Below, in pieces: positions 1 to 9,391 of a DNA stretch of 64,000 bases. This stretch comes from Prevotella melaninogenica (lineage in GTDB: Bacteria > Bacteroidota > Bacteroidia > Bacteroidales > Bacteroidaceae). The first letter of the stretch is position 1. Each line of letters begins with the position of its first letter. Location: contig NZ_CP072350.1 of assembly GCF_018127965.1 (NCBI RefSeq), positions 124,001 through 188,000 on the forward strand. Direction: 5' to 3'. The notes under the pieces were generated by a model, which was given only the letters and a program-made list of their open reading frames with translations, was not told where the DNA came from and did no database searches. Made by a program: the position numbers and the translations under genes.

Positions 1-84
1 TAATTCTATTTAGACCTAAAAAACGGATAAATTGCCATACACTGTATATCCCCTGTCATTGTTGAATAGTTACACGTAAAATAT

Positions 85-786
85 ATGATGGACAATAAGA
101 ATAACTTTATTAATGCAGAAATATTCCTTGATAACATTATTAGGAAATATAAAGTTAAAACGACTTCTAAGTATACGATCTCTGGTAGATCCCTATTTGA
201 GGTAAGTTCAAAGAAAGAAATGAGTATTGTATGCTCTGAGATTGTAGATAATCATTATTTACTTGACATTAAAATACTAAACCAGACCAACACCTACGGT
301 TTAGAATTTTTAGAGCAGAAATCCCTTGAGTTACTTGATAAAGTTAATGATATTCAATCCCACCTACTTATATCAATGGATTTATGTGGTAAGTTGAAGG
401 ATGTATTAAATTTTACAGAACTACATGAAAAATGGGAAAGAATTAAAACAGATATAAGAAACTCATCAGTAGAGATTTCCAAAATAATATCAGATGGAAA
501 TCAGTTATATGCTCATGGTTCGCAATCTTTTGCTGCAGAACTTAATAAAACGATATTTTATAAAGCTCTTGGAATGAGTTTGATACCTTTTGATGGAATA
601 AAAAAAGAAGGTAACAAGACTTTCCTTTATAATACTTCCTCACTTTTATTCCCTCAAATTGAGAAGAAAGTTTCTATTGTATTAGATGATATTGTTCACT
701 TTAGTGATACACCAGCAACTCTACTAACCTTAAAAAATAAGGTTCATCCGACATTTCGAGTGATACGGCAGTCATGCAGTGCATAA
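85..786 (+). pseudogene. Unknown protein gene, 3' end replaced by an insertion sequence
   Basis: I do not recognise this 233-residue product. It is AT-rich, rich in Lys, Ile and Asn, has no signal peptide or clear membrane segment, and its middle (about residues 75-140) looks helical. From about residue 219 the reading frame runs into the end of the adjacent ISL3-family element, which begins at 741. The last 14 or so residues and the stop codon are therefore IS-encoded, and the natural C-terminus is missing. The start may be the ATG at 85 or the next one at 88. No continuation of the protein is evident on the far side of the element, so material may have been lost. Its base composition differs from the efflux operon downstream, which suggests an accessory gene. 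Confidence 0.55.
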
Positions 787-2054
787 AGTCGTAGAGTAAA
801 GTATTTCTCGTCCCTAAATCCATACGCATTTCGTTTCATAACCTTTATCTTGTTATTAATACCTTCAACTTTTCCCGTTGATAGATGGCAATCGTACCAG
901 GCAAGGATCCCTTTCTTATAGGTTTTCACGGTAACAGCCATTTTCTGTAATTGTGTTATCTTACTTTGTTCAGCCTGTCTTATCCAGTCATCAAGCACTT
1001 TTTCTGCCATAGCCTTCATGGATTGCGACCATATCTGATGGAGTTGTTCCTTCAAATAGTATGCTTTTGACAATGGCTCATTCATAGCTAAGGCATTCTC
1101 AAGCCTTGTCTTGTGCTGTTTATCAAAGATGTCTACACCATTGCCGAGTAGCAGATACCTTGTTCCTTTGAGTACTTTACGCTTATTTATATCTTTCTCC
1201 ATACTATAAACTTTACGTCTGATATCATCAAGTTTCTCGTTCATTAACTTCACTACATGGAAATGATCAAATACATGTACTGCATCGGGACAATTCTCCA
1301 TAACAGAGGCTATGAAAGCCGCAGACAAGTCTGTTGCCACATGCTTTATCTTTATATTCTTACGTTTGACTTTCCGCCAGAATTTCTTCAGAGCTTCACT
1401 ACCCTTGCCATCGCCAACATAGATTATCCTGCCACTGTCCAAATCAACGACGATTGTCTTATAGACATGTCCTTTCCTAACAGCAAACTCATCTATACCA
1501 ATATTCTCTACACCCTCTAAAGATGGAGGACTATAATGACGCTTAAGGTAAGAGGAGTGTATTTCCTTTACAGTATCCCATGATACGCCCAAATGATTCG
1601 ATACGTCCTGAAGCGTCATGCCACGAAGTAAATCTACTACATACTTAGCAAAACGGTGAGTATAGCCGCAACTGCCAGTGGCAAAAGGAATTTTCTCCTG
1701 CTGATCGAAGTCACATTCCTTACATTTATAGCGTTGTACCTTCATGCGTATAGTTACTCGCTTGCCACCTATGGGAAGTCCAACAAAGTCTCGTAAACGA
1801 TACCCATTCTTTACTATGGAGCGGGCATCACAAGAAGGGCAACATCTTATTCGTTCTTTTGCTTGCACATGCAAAATAATTCTATTACCTTTGTACTCTT
1901 CACAAGTGCATTCGTGGGTATAAAGACCCCAAGCATGATATAGGAAACTGCTGTTCATATTTGTACATTTGTTGGTGCATATTCAAATATACAATATTTA
2001 CAGCGGTTTCTTTTCGTATTTTATGTATTTATCACTCCAAATTCCGGAAGAACC
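741..2054 (-). mobile_element. Complete ISL3-family insertion sequence
   Basis: The 1314-bp element carries one transposase gene and is bounded by imperfect terminal inverted repeats. The left end starts GGTTCATCCGACATTTCGAG at 741. The reverse complement of the right end, starting at 2054, reads GGTTCTTCCGGAATTTGGAG. Both continue into GTGATA. The expected 8-bp target duplication is not visible (733-740 is aaaaataa, 2055-2062 is atatttgt), so the insertion may have been followed by a deletion or recombination. The right end lies only 62 bp upstream of the efflux operon start. Confidence 0.88.
744..1958 (-). CDS. ISL3-family DDE transposase
   Basis: This 404-residue protein moves the surrounding element. 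The N-terminus has a zinc-ribbon-like region with paired cysteines (CCPSC near residue 38 and CKEC near 78). It is followed by a helix-turn-helix-like segment (DVSNHLGVSWDTVKEIH) and the DDE domain, with candidate acidic residues in GIDEFAVRKGH, HVATDLSAAF and GKVEGINNKIK. Length and layout match full-length ISL3 transposases, and no frameshift is seen, so the copy looks functional. The stop codon lies 4 bp inside the left terminal repeat. It may also mobilise the MITEs at 9.4 and 30.0 kb, which share its end sequences (inference). Confidence 0.93.
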   Translation of the reverse strand: MNSSFLYHAWGLYTHECTCEEYKGNRIILHVQAKERIRCCPSCDARSIVKNGYRLRDFVGLPIGGKRVTIRMKVQRYKCKECDFDQQEKIPFATGSCGYTHRFAKYVVDLLRGMTLQDVSNHLGVSWDTVKEIHSSYLKRHYSPPSLEGVENIGIDEFAVRKGHVYKTIVVDLDSGRIIYVGDGKGSEALKKFWRKVKRKNIKIKHVATDLSAAFIASVMENCPDAVHVFDHFHVVKLMNEKLDDIRRKVYSMEKDINKRKVLKGTRYLLLGNGVDIFDKQHKTRLENALAMNEPLSKAYYLKEQLHQIWSQSMKAMAEKVLDDWIRQAEQSKITQLQKMAVTVKTYKKGILAWYDCHLSTGKVEGINNKIKVMKRNAYGFRDEKYFTLRLYALHDCRITRNVG

Positions 2055-2116
2055 ATATTTGTATCGTTCAGATAAAGAAGGGATTAAACCACAGTAAATA
2101 AGCTTAAAATAAAGGT

Positions 2117-3394
2117 ATGAATATGAAGAAAATAATGATAAGTCTTGCCTTAATAATGCTATCTTCCGTTAGTCGAGCACAAACATTGGAAGAGTGTCAA
2201 CAGGCAGCAGAGAAGAATTATCCCCTTATCAAGCAGTATGGATTGATTGCTAAGACAACGCAACTGACGGTTAAGAACATTCAGAAAGGGTGGCTTCCAC
2301 AAGTCACGGCATCAGCTCAAGCAACCTATCAGAGTGCTGTTACGGCTTGGCCAGAGAGCATGCAGACGATGTATCAGCAGATGGGACTCAATATGAAAGG
2401 ACTGCGTAAGGATCAATATAAGATTGGTATTGACCTCCAGCAGACAATCTACGATGGCGGTGCTATTAGCTGTCAACGCAACATTGTACAGCAAGAGGGG
2501 AAAGTTGAGGAGGTACAGACGGAGACAAATCTATATCAGGTGCGTCGACGTGTCAATGAAATGTATTTCTCATTGCTGTTACTGAACGAACAAATCCAAC
2601 TCAATGAGGATGTAAAAGCCCTGTTACAGTCAAGTGAGAAAAAGCTTTCTGCCATGGTAAAAGGCGGTACGGCTGCTACGAGCGACCTTGACAATGTGCG
2701 AGCAGAACGACTCAGTGTTGAGCAACAGAACGAGAATCTAAAGCAGCAAAAGCTAATGCTACAGCGTATGTTAAGCGTCTTCTGTGGTCTCGAGGTGAAC
2801 AATACTCAAAAACCTGCGCCTATCCAGATAGCTTCGCCAGTAAATAATCGTCCTGAGATGCGCCTATACAATAGTCAATTAGAACTTACTGAAGCTAAGG
2901 AGAAGGCCTTAGACACACAGCTACGACCCAAGTTAGGACTTTTTGCACAAGGCTTTTACGGCTATCCTGGACTGAATATGTTTGAGGATATGATGAATCG
3001 CAAGTGGAGTCTTAATGGTATCGTTGGAATCAAATTGTCATGGAATGTAAGTGCATTCTACACGCATAAGAACGACAAAGCAAGGCTAAACGCCCAACGA
3101 GAAATGATAGAGAATGCTCGGGAAGTGTTTCTTTTCAACAATAAACTGGAGGAGATACAGCAATCGGAGAACATCAGTCGCTATCAAACAATGATGAAAA
3201 GCGACGATGAAATCATCGTATTGCGCACGAATGTACGTAAGGCAGCAGAATCAAAACTTGCTCACGGAATCATAGACGTCATTAGCTTGCTGCGAGAGAT
3301 AAACAATGAGAATGCAGCTAAGACACAACAAAGCATCCACGAGATTGATATGCTCAAGGAGATGTATAACTTGAAATATACAAACAACGAATAA
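2117..3394 (+). CDS. TolC-family outer membrane efflux channel
   Basis: This 425-residue protein has a signal peptide (hydrophobic core about residues 7-17, likely cleavage after SRA). The mature part begins with the typical TLEECQQAAEKNYPLIKQ opening of outer membrane efflux proteins. Two long alpha-helical halves rich in Gln, Glu and Lys follow, as expected for the periplasmic tunnel of a TolC trimer. It is the first gene of a five-gene same-strand run, and the adaptor starts 19 bp downstream. It should form the exit duct of the exporter encoded next to it. A second ATG lies two codons in. The substrate cannot be read from the sequence. Confidence 0.9.
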   Translation: MNMKKIMISLALIMLSSVSRAQTLEECQQAAEKNYPLIKQYGLIAKTTQLTVKNIQKGWLPQVTASAQATYQSAVTAWPESMQTMYQQMGLNMKGLRKDQYKIGIDLQQTIYDGGAISCQRNIVQQEGKVEEVQTETNLYQVRRRVNEMYFSLLLLNEQIQLNEDVKALLQSSEKKLSAMVKGGTAATSDLDNVRAERLSVEQQNENLKQQKLMLQRMLSVFCGLEVNNTQKPAPIQIASPVNNRPEMRLYNSQLELTEAKEKALDTQLRPKLGLFAQGFYGYPGLNMFEDMMNRKWSLNGIVGIKLSWNVSAFYTHKNDKARLNAQREMIENAREVFLFNNKLEEIQQSENISRYQTMMKSDDEIIVLRTNVRKAAESKLAHGIIDVISLLREINNENAAKTQQSIHEIDMLKEMYNLKYTNNE

Positions 3395-3413
3395 AAACAA
3401 CCAAACAAAGGAT

Positions 3414-4430
3414 ATGAAGAAGATCGTTATATTAGCAAGTCTTGCCTTTATCATGGCATCTTGCGGAAAAGATAAGAAGGATTATGATGCTACAGGAACA
3501 TTCGAAGCAACTGAAGTGACGGTATCGGCGGAGTCTAATGGTCAGCTGATAAGCTTCAACGTTACTGAAGGACAGATGCTTAACAACGGACTAACAGTTG
3601 GTCAGATTGACGCTCACCAACTCACATTGAAGCGTGAACAATTGGCTACAAGCAACGAACAACTAACTGCAACACATAGTCAGCTCGAGGCAAATAAGCG
3701 TCAGTTAGAAGCAAATAGACAAGCAACAGCAAGCAGACAGTTAGACCTTGAGAAGCAAGTGGCATCTATTCGTCAACAAATTGCTAATCAGCAACGTGAG
3801 CGTGAACGCTTCTCTGAACTCTTAAAAGACGGTGCTGTGCCACGTAAACAGGTTGATGACATTGATTATCAGATACAAGTATTGCAGAAACAACTCGTGG
3901 CTACGCAGGAACAGATTGCCAGTCAGAATGCATCTTTAGCCGAACAGAATAAGGGGTTGGCTGCTCAAATGGACGGAATCAGCTCACAGCAGACAGGAGT
4001 AAGTGCACAGCAGGCGGGTGTTCGCAATCAACAAGCCCAGATTGACGACCAAATTGCTCACACCTTTGTGAAGAGTCCGCTCACAGGAACAGTCTTAGAG
4101 AAGTATGTTGAACGAGGTGAATTTGTCTCTGTAGGCAAACCTTTGTTCAAAATAGCAGACACCAAGCGTATGTATATACGGGCATATATCACCTCTGAAC
4201 AGCTGAAAAACGTCAAGTTAGGACAGAAAGTAAAGGTGATGGCAGACTATGGCGGTGGCGAGAAAAAGCAATATGATGGTGTCGTTACATGGATATCAAG
4301 TCGATCAGAGTTCACGCCAAAGAGTATTGTCACCGATGATGAACGTGCCGACTTGGTCTATGCTATTAAGATACAGTTCCAAAACGACGGTTATGCAAAG
4401 ATAGGAATGTATGGCGAAGTGAAGTTTTAA
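3414..4430 (+). CDS. HlyD/YbhG-like periplasmic adaptor lipoprotein
   Basis: This 338-residue membrane-fusion protein starts with a lipoprotein signal ending in IMASC, so it is probably lipid-anchored. Residues about 28-60 resemble the first half of a biotinyl-lipoyl domain (VSAESNGQLISFNVTEGQML). A long Gln-rich coiled coil covers about 75-215. The second lipoyl half follows (SPLTGTVLEKYVERGEFV) and then a beta-barrel region. It bridges the inner-membrane ABC permeases and the TolC-like channel. The order channel, adaptor, ATPase, two permeases resembles the enterobacterial ybhGFSR exporter with the channel gene added. Confidence 0.9.
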   Translation: MKKIVILASLAFIMASCGKDKKDYDATGTFEATEVTVSAESNGQLISFNVTEGQMLNNGLTVGQIDAHQLTLKREQLATSNEQLTATHSQLEANKRQLEANRQATASRQLDLEKQVASIRQQIANQQRERERFSELLKDGAVPRKQVDDIDYQIQVLQKQLVATQEQIASQNASLAEQNKGLAAQMDGISSQQTGVSAQQAGVRNQQAQIDDQIAHTFVKSPLTGTVLEKYVERGEFVSVGKPLFKIADTKRMYIRAYITSEQLKNVKLGQKVKVMADYGGGEKKQYDGVVTWISSRSEFTPKSIVTDDERADLVYAIKIQFQNDGYAKIGMYGEVKF

Positions 4431-4445
4431 AGCAAGAAATAAACG

Positions 4446-5924
4446 ATGACTGCAATAGAAGTAAACAACATATCAAAGTATTACGGAAAGGTACAAGCAT
4501 TGAAGGATGTTAGCTTCTCGGTGAATAAAGGTGAGATATTCGGTCTCATCGGACCTGACGGAGCTGGCAAGACTTCTATGTTTCGCATCCTTTGTTCGCT
4601 GCTTTTGCCTAAGACAGGGACTGCTACAGTAGACGGATTTGACGTAGTAAGCCAGATGAAAGAGGTACGTAAGCGAGTCGGTTATATGCCTGGAAGATTC
4701 TCACTCTATGAAGATTTGACGATAGAAGAGAACCTTCACTTCTTTGCCACACTCTTCAATACAACGGTAGAAGAGAACTATGATGCCATCAAACCTATCT
4801 ATTCGCAGATCGAACGATTTAAGGATAGAAAGGCAGGAGCACTCTCTGGAGGTATGAAACAGAAGTTAGCACTCTGCTGTGCATTGGTCCATCAGCCAAG
4901 TGTTCTCTTCCTTGACGAGCCAACAACAGGTGTAGATCCAGTCAGCCGGAAGGAGTTTTGGGAGATTCTCAACCAACTGAAGGAGCGCGATATAACCATC
5001 GTTGCCTCCACGCCTTACCTCGATGAGGTGAGAAGTTGCGAGCGAGTAGCCTTCCTTTCAGAAGGAGTTGTACAAGGAATTGGTACAGCTGACGATATTC
5101 TTACAGCGTTTAAAGACATCTTCAACCCACCAGCTATCGAACGAACAACGGACAATAAGGCGATTAACGATACAAACAAAGAAACAGAAAAGGTCATTGA
5201 AGTAGAGCATCTTATCAAGGCCTTCGGTTCATTCCATGCTGTAGACGACATCTCCTTTACGGTGACGAAGGGCGAAATCTTTGGTTTCCTCGGTGCTAAC
5301 GGAGCCGGAAAGACCACGGCTATGCACATGCTTACGGGCCTCAACCAGCCTACCAGCGGCACAGGAAAGGTTGTTGGCTTTGATATTCGTACCGAGTATG
5401 AACAGATTAAACGGCATATCGGTTACATGAGTCAGAAGTTTTCGCTCTATGATGACCTCACCGTTACCGAAAATATCAGCCTTTTTGCTGGTATCTATGG
5501 TATGAAGGACGACGAAATACGCCGTAAAACAGATGCGCTATTAGAGCGTTTGAACTTCTCAGAGCACCGCAATACGTTGGTAACTAACCTACCTTTAGGA
5601 TGGAAACAAAAGCTTGCTTTCTCTGTAAGTATCTTCCATGAGCCAGGTGTTGTGTTCCTTGATGAACCCACAGGAGGCGTCGACCCAGCTACACGTCGCC
5701 AGTTCTGGGAGCTTATCTATGATGCTGCAAGGCGAGGGATAACGATCTTTGTGACCACACACTATATGGATGAAGCTGAGTATTGCGACCGTATTTCGAT
5801 CATGGTAGACGGTAAGATAAAGGCTTTGGGGACACCCGACGAACTAAAGCGGACACTCAATCAACCCGATATGGACCATGTATTTACTTATCTGGCACGC
5901 CAAGCAAAGCGCAGTTCAGATTAA
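4446..5924 (+). CDS. Tandem ABC transporter ATPase (YbhF-like)
   Basis: Two ATP-binding domains are fused in 492 residues. Domain 1 (about 1-225) has Walker A GPDGAGKTS, signature LSGGMKQKLAL and Walker B LFLDEPTTGVDP. Domain 2 (about 240-490) has Walker A GANGAGKTT, a degenerate signature (NLPLGWKQKLAF in place of LSGG) and Walker B VFLDEPTGGVDP. The linker around residues 226-242 is polar. It powers the two permeases encoded just downstream (gap 33 bp). The degenerate second signature suggests that the two ATP sites are not equivalent, as in other asymmetric ABC proteins (inference). Confidence 0.93.
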   Translation: MTAIEVNNISKYYGKVQALKDVSFSVNKGEIFGLIGPDGAGKTSMFRILCSLLLPKTGTATVDGFDVVSQMKEVRKRVGYMPGRFSLYEDLTIEENLHFFATLFNTTVEENYDAIKPIYSQIERFKDRKAGALSGGMKQKLALCCALVHQPSVLFLDEPTTGVDPVSRKEFWEILNQLKERDITIVASTPYLDEVRSCERVAFLSEGVVQGIGTADDILTAFKDIFNPPAIERTTDNKAINDTNKETEKVIEVEHLIKAFGSFHAVDDISFTVTKGEIFGFLGANGAGKTTAMHMLTGLNQPTSGTGKVVGFDIRTEYEQIKRHIGYMSQKFSLYDDLTVTENISLFAGIYGMKDDEIRRKTDALLERLNFSEHRNTLVTNLPLGWKQKLAFSVSIFHEPGVVFLDEPTGGVDPATRRQFWELIYDAARRGITIFVTTHYMDEAEYCDRISIMVDGKIKALGTPDELKRTLNQPDMDHVFTYLARQAKRSSD

Positions 5925-5957
5925 GATTACCTATCCATTTAAAACAAACAATTATAG

Positions 5958-7016
5958 ATGAACCCATTTTCTTCATTTGTTATCAAGGAAACCAAGCATA
6001 TTCTTCGCGACAAACGTACGATGTTGATGCTGTTTGGTATGCCCCTCGTAATGATGCTTCTCTTTGGTTTTGCCGTCACCAATGATGTGCGAAACGTACG
6101 CATTATTATCGTAATGAGCAATGCTGACAATGCCACTCAGCAAGTAGCAGACCGCTTGGCAGCCTCTGAATACTTCACATTGACAAAGGTTGTGACGACT
6201 CCTAACGAAGCCGAGAAAGCTATCCGTGACCAAAAAGCCGACATGGCAATCGTCTTTTCACAGGATTTTGCAAGTAAGAAGTCGGGCTATCAACTCATTG
6301 TCGATGGCGCAGACCCCAACATGGCACAGCAATGGACCATCTATGCCAATGCCGTTATCAATAATACTGAGGCAAAGGCGGTGAACACAAAGCTACTTTA
6401 CAACCCTCGGATGAAGTCTACTTATAACTTCGTTCCTGCCATTATGGGTACGTTGCTGATGCTCGTATGTGCTATGATGACCTCTATCTCTATAGTCCGT
6501 GAGAAGGAGAAAGGGACCATGGAGGTACTGCTTGTATCGCCAACAAAGCCCTTAATGATTATTGTTGCGAAGTTAGTACCCTATCTTGTGCTTGCCTTCA
6601 CCATCCTTTCAATCATCTTACTCATGTCGTCCTACGTATTAGGCGTACCTATAAAGGGTTCCTTGTTCTGGATATATGTGGTTTCAACTATCTATATCCT
6701 ATTAGCGCTATCATTAGGAATCCTTGTGTCAACAATAGCCGAGACACAACTCGTTGCCCTCCTCATATCAGCGATGTTATTAATGATGCCTGTCATTATG
6801 CTCTCTGGAATGATGTTCCCAATAGAGTCAATGCCAAAGATATTACAATACATCTCAGCCATTGTCCCTACTCGTTATTACATCAGTGCGATGCGTAAAC
6901 TGATGATTATGGGTGTCGGAATTGAAGAAGTTTACTTTGAAGTGACCGTGCTTATAAGTATGCTCATAGCCTTGATGTCGCTTGCACTGGCAAAGTTTAA
7001 CAAACGATTAGAATAG
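5958..7016 (+). CDS. ABC-2 type permease, YbhS-like
   Basis: This 352-residue inner-membrane protein has the ABC-2 layout. An amphipathic N-terminal segment (KETKHILRDKRTMLMLF) leads into one membrane helix, followed by a periplasmic domain of about 130 residues. Five to six further helices begin near residue 160, including the SIVREKEKGTMEVLLVSP coupling segment typical of this family. It is 6 bp upstream of a second permease of similar size and layout, so the two probably form a heterodimeric channel served by the double ATPase. Confidence 0.9.
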   Translation: MNPFSSFVIKETKHILRDKRTMLMLFGMPLVMMLLFGFAVTNDVRNVRIIIVMSNADNATQQVADRLAASEYFTLTKVVTTPNEAEKAIRDQKADMAIVFSQDFASKKSGYQLIVDGADPNMAQQWTIYANAVINNTEAKAVNTKLLYNPRMKSTYNFVPAIMGTLLMLVCAMMTSISIVREKEKGTMEVLLVSPTKPLMIIVAKLVPYLVLAFTILSIILLMSSYVLGVPIKGSLFWIYVVSTIYILLALSLGILVSTIAETQLVALLISAMLLMMPVIMLSGMMFPIESMPKILQYISAIVPTRYYISAMRKLMIMGVGIEEVYFEVTVLISMLIALMSLALAKFNKRLE

Positions 7017-7022
7017 AAAACT

Positions 7023-8111
7023 ATGATACTAAAATATCTTTTAAGAAAGGAATTCACCCAGATTCGTCGTAACTCCTTTCTGCCAAGACTTATCATTACT
7101 TTCCCGATAATGATTATGTGTGTTATGCCATGGGTAATGAATATGGAGGTTAAGAACATTGTTGTGGATGTTGTCGACAACGACCGCTCTACCCTCTCAC
7201 AACAATTGGTACACGAGATAGAAGCAAACAAATACTTCATCTTCCATGGGCAGCAGCCAACCTACGCCCAAGCACTCAAGAATATAGAACATTCTGAGGC
7301 GGATATCGTGGTTGTTATCCCCCAGAACTATAGCCGTGATTTAAACTCAGGACGTGTTCCACAGGTCCTGATTGCTGCTAATGCTGTCAATGGAACAAAG
7401 GGAGCACTGGGTTCGGGATACCTTTCTCAGATTGTTTCTGCAAATATCTTGCCCTCTACAACAGCTATAAAGTCAAAGATTGACACGCTTTATCTCTACA
7501 ATAAATATCTTAACTTCAAGGTCTTTATGATTCCCGCACTGTTGGCTATGGTGATGATGATGATAACTGGTTACCTACCAACACTTAACATCGTCAGTGA
7601 AAAAGAGAAGGGAACAATTGAACAGATAAACGTGACACCAGTGAGCAAATGGACTTTCATACTTTCGAAGTTGATTCCTTATTGGATGATAGCTTTCTTC
7701 ATCGTGACGGTTTGTCTGTTGTTGTCTTGGCTTCTCTACGACATCACCCCTGTAGGGAATATGGCCCTCACCTATCTCCTTTCGATGTTGCTTGCACTGT
7801 TCTTCTCATCCTTTGGACTGATTATTTCTAATTACTCCGATACCATGCAGCAGGCAATCTTCGTGATGTGGTTCTTCATGGTTATACTCCTGTTGCTCTC
7901 AGGACTATTCACCCCGACACGTTCGATGCCTCCTTTTGCTTATCTTTCCACTTATATCAACCCTGTGAGCTACTTCATTGAGGCGATGCGTACGGTATTT
8001 ATCCGCGGTGGAAACATCAGTAGCATAAGTCATCAGTTGCTTGCCCTCTCGGGAATAGGTATCTTTATGGGAACTTGGGCGGTAGTGAGTTATAAGAAGA
8101 ACAAAAGATAG
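7023..8111 (+). CDS. ABC-2 type permease, YbhR-like
   Basis: This 362-residue permease is the partner of the preceding gene. It has an N-terminal helix, an extracytoplasmic domain, and a C-terminal cluster of helices starting near residue 165. The coupling motif NIVSEKEKGTIEQINVTPVS matches the sister protein. It is the last gene of the efflux operon. No hairpin terminator is seen after its stop codon, and the sequence passes directly into a tandem minisatellite. Confidence 0.9.
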   Translation: MILKYLLRKEFTQIRRNSFLPRLIITFPIMIMCVMPWVMNMEVKNIVVDVVDNDRSTLSQQLVHEIEANKYFIFHGQQPTYAQALKNIEHSEADIVVVIPQNYSRDLNSGRVPQVLIAANAVNGTKGALGSGYLSQIVSANILPSTTAIKSKIDTLYLYNKYLNFKVFMIPALLAMVMMMITGYLPTLNIVSEKEKGTIEQINVTPVSKWTFILSKLIPYWMIAFFIVTVCLLLSWLLYDITPVGNMALTYLLSMLLALFFSSFGLIISNYSDTMQQAIFVMWFFMVILLLLSGLFTPTRSMPPFAYLSTYINPVSYFIEAMRTVFIRGGNISSISHQLLALSGIGIFMGTWAVVSYKKNKR

Positions 8112-8535
8112 GGTAACGTTTGTTTAGTTGACGAGTTAACGAGTAGACGAGTTAACGAATTGCTTGTAGACAGGGTAATTGAAAGACAAAGTAACAGGAG
8201 AACGATTATTGGGTAGACAAGGTAACGAGTAGACGAGTTAACGAGTTGCTTGTAGACAGGGTAAATGAAAGACAAAGTAACAGGAGAACGATTATTGGGT
8301 AGACAAGTTAACGAGAAGACAAGTTGACGAGTTGCTTGTAGACAGGGTAATTGGAAGACAAAGTAACAGGAGAACGATTATTTGGTAGACAAGGTAACGA
8401 GTAGATGAGTTAACGAGTTGCTTGTAGACAGGGTAATTGAAAGACAGAGTAACAGGAGAACGATTATTTAGTTGACAAGTTAACAAGTAGACAAGGTAAC
8501 GAGTTGCTTGTAGACAGGGTAACAGAAGAACGATT
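8112..8535. repeat. 86-bp tandem minisatellite, about five copies
   Basis: The motif tgcttgtaga recurs at 8161, 8247, 8333, 8419 and 8505, exactly 86 bp apart. Each unit contains sub-repeats of the form gttaacgagtagac and the block caggagaacgatta. Copies differ by point changes only. Short minus-strand open frames inside it are by-products of the repeat. It lies directly 3' of the efflux operon. Confidence 0.93.
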
Positions 8536-8621
8536 GATTTTAGCTTACTTCTGCCTTTTAAATTCTCTATAGCTTTTGTAAGAACGAGGGGGGTGTAAAG
8601 AATATTCTAAGACTGCAAACG

Positions 8622-8724
8622 AAAAGGGCGTAAATTGGCTTCCAATTAACGCCCTTTTGGCTTGTAAAAGACGCCCTTTTGAGGTCCAAGTAACGCCCTT
8701 TTGAAGGCTTACTAAGCACCTTTT
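8622..8724 (-). repeat. 22-bp-period dispersed repeat array, copy 1 (inverted orientation)
   Basis: Read on the minus strand this holds four units of exactly 22 bp, each opening with AAAAGGTGC or AAAAGGGCG. The same family occurs on the plus strand at 21439, 30503, 43745 and 60372. The left end (8622-8658) forms a near-perfect palindrome in which AAAAGGGCGT and ACGCCCTTTT face each other. It lies in a gap of about 900 bp between genes, with AT-rich sequence and no recognisable gene on its right. Confidence 0.9.
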
Positions 8725-9016
8725 AAAACGCAACTTCGCAACTATCTGATTCTATGCAACTTACAAAGGCTGCCTTTTAGCTCGTTTTTTCGACTTTTAA
8801 AGCCTGAAAGCACGTAATGCTTTGTAAATAAAATTCAAATATCAAAGAAGTATTTTACGACTTTTGTAATCATCAAAAAAAACATTCTACTAAGCAATTT
8901 TATGGTGGTAATGGCGTTTATTACATAAAAGGGCTAAAGACTATAATTCTGTTTTGGTCAGCCTTTTAGGGCATATGCACTTATCCTGATTGTTGATATT
9001 GGTAAATTCGTGAGGT
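8725..9016. other. AT-rich intergenic remainder
   Basis: This stretch between the 22-bp array and the next gene contains no open frame that I can support. It probably includes the promoter of the small lipoprotein gene at 9017, but no clear TAnnTTTG element could be assigned. Confidence 0.4.
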
Positions 9017-9391
9017 ATGAGATACTACTTACTTTCTATTCTCTTGTCAGTTTTGCTCGCTGCTTGCGGCAGAAACGATGGACCCGTTTATCCCAAAGAC
9101 TTCATAGGGAACTGGGCAGGTGTGGAAAAGACAGACATTGGTATATATCCAATCCTTGAAGTGACGGATTCTACCGTTGCATACGACCCAGGCATAGGCG
9201 ATACTTGCAGGTGGTTTAATAGTTATCACTTTGTGAACGACTCGCTTTTTTTAGTCTATGAGGAAAAAGATACCAACCGTTGTAAGATCATAGAGCTACA
9301 CGATAGCATACTGATTATCAAAGGCTTGCCATGGAACGAGGAGAAAGCAGTTAGCTTTGTACAGCAAAAAGGAGGGTCTCCAAGACTTTAG
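9017..9391 (+). CDS. Small lipoprotein of unknown function, C-terminus altered by a MITE
   Basis: The 124-residue product has a lipoprotein signal (VLLAAC, Cys at about residue 17) and a short polar mature domain containing FIGNWAGVEKTDIGIYPILEV, which resembles small lipocalin-like lipoproteins of Bacteroidota (weak resemblance only). The last five or six residues and the stop codon fall inside the left terminal repeat of the MITE that starts at about 9374. The original C-terminus may therefore have been longer or different. Confidence 0.65.
   Translation: MRYYLLSILLSVLLAACGRNDGPVYPKDFIGNWAGVEKTDIGIYPILEVTDSTVAYDPGIGDTCRWFNSYHFVNDSLFLVYEEKDTNRCKIIELHDSILIIKGLPWNEEKAVSFVQQKGGSPRL

Noticed and set aside
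8090..8486. Two minus-strand frames of about 60 codons with repeated peptide text
   Set aside because: They are translations of the 86-bp minisatellite and repeat with it.
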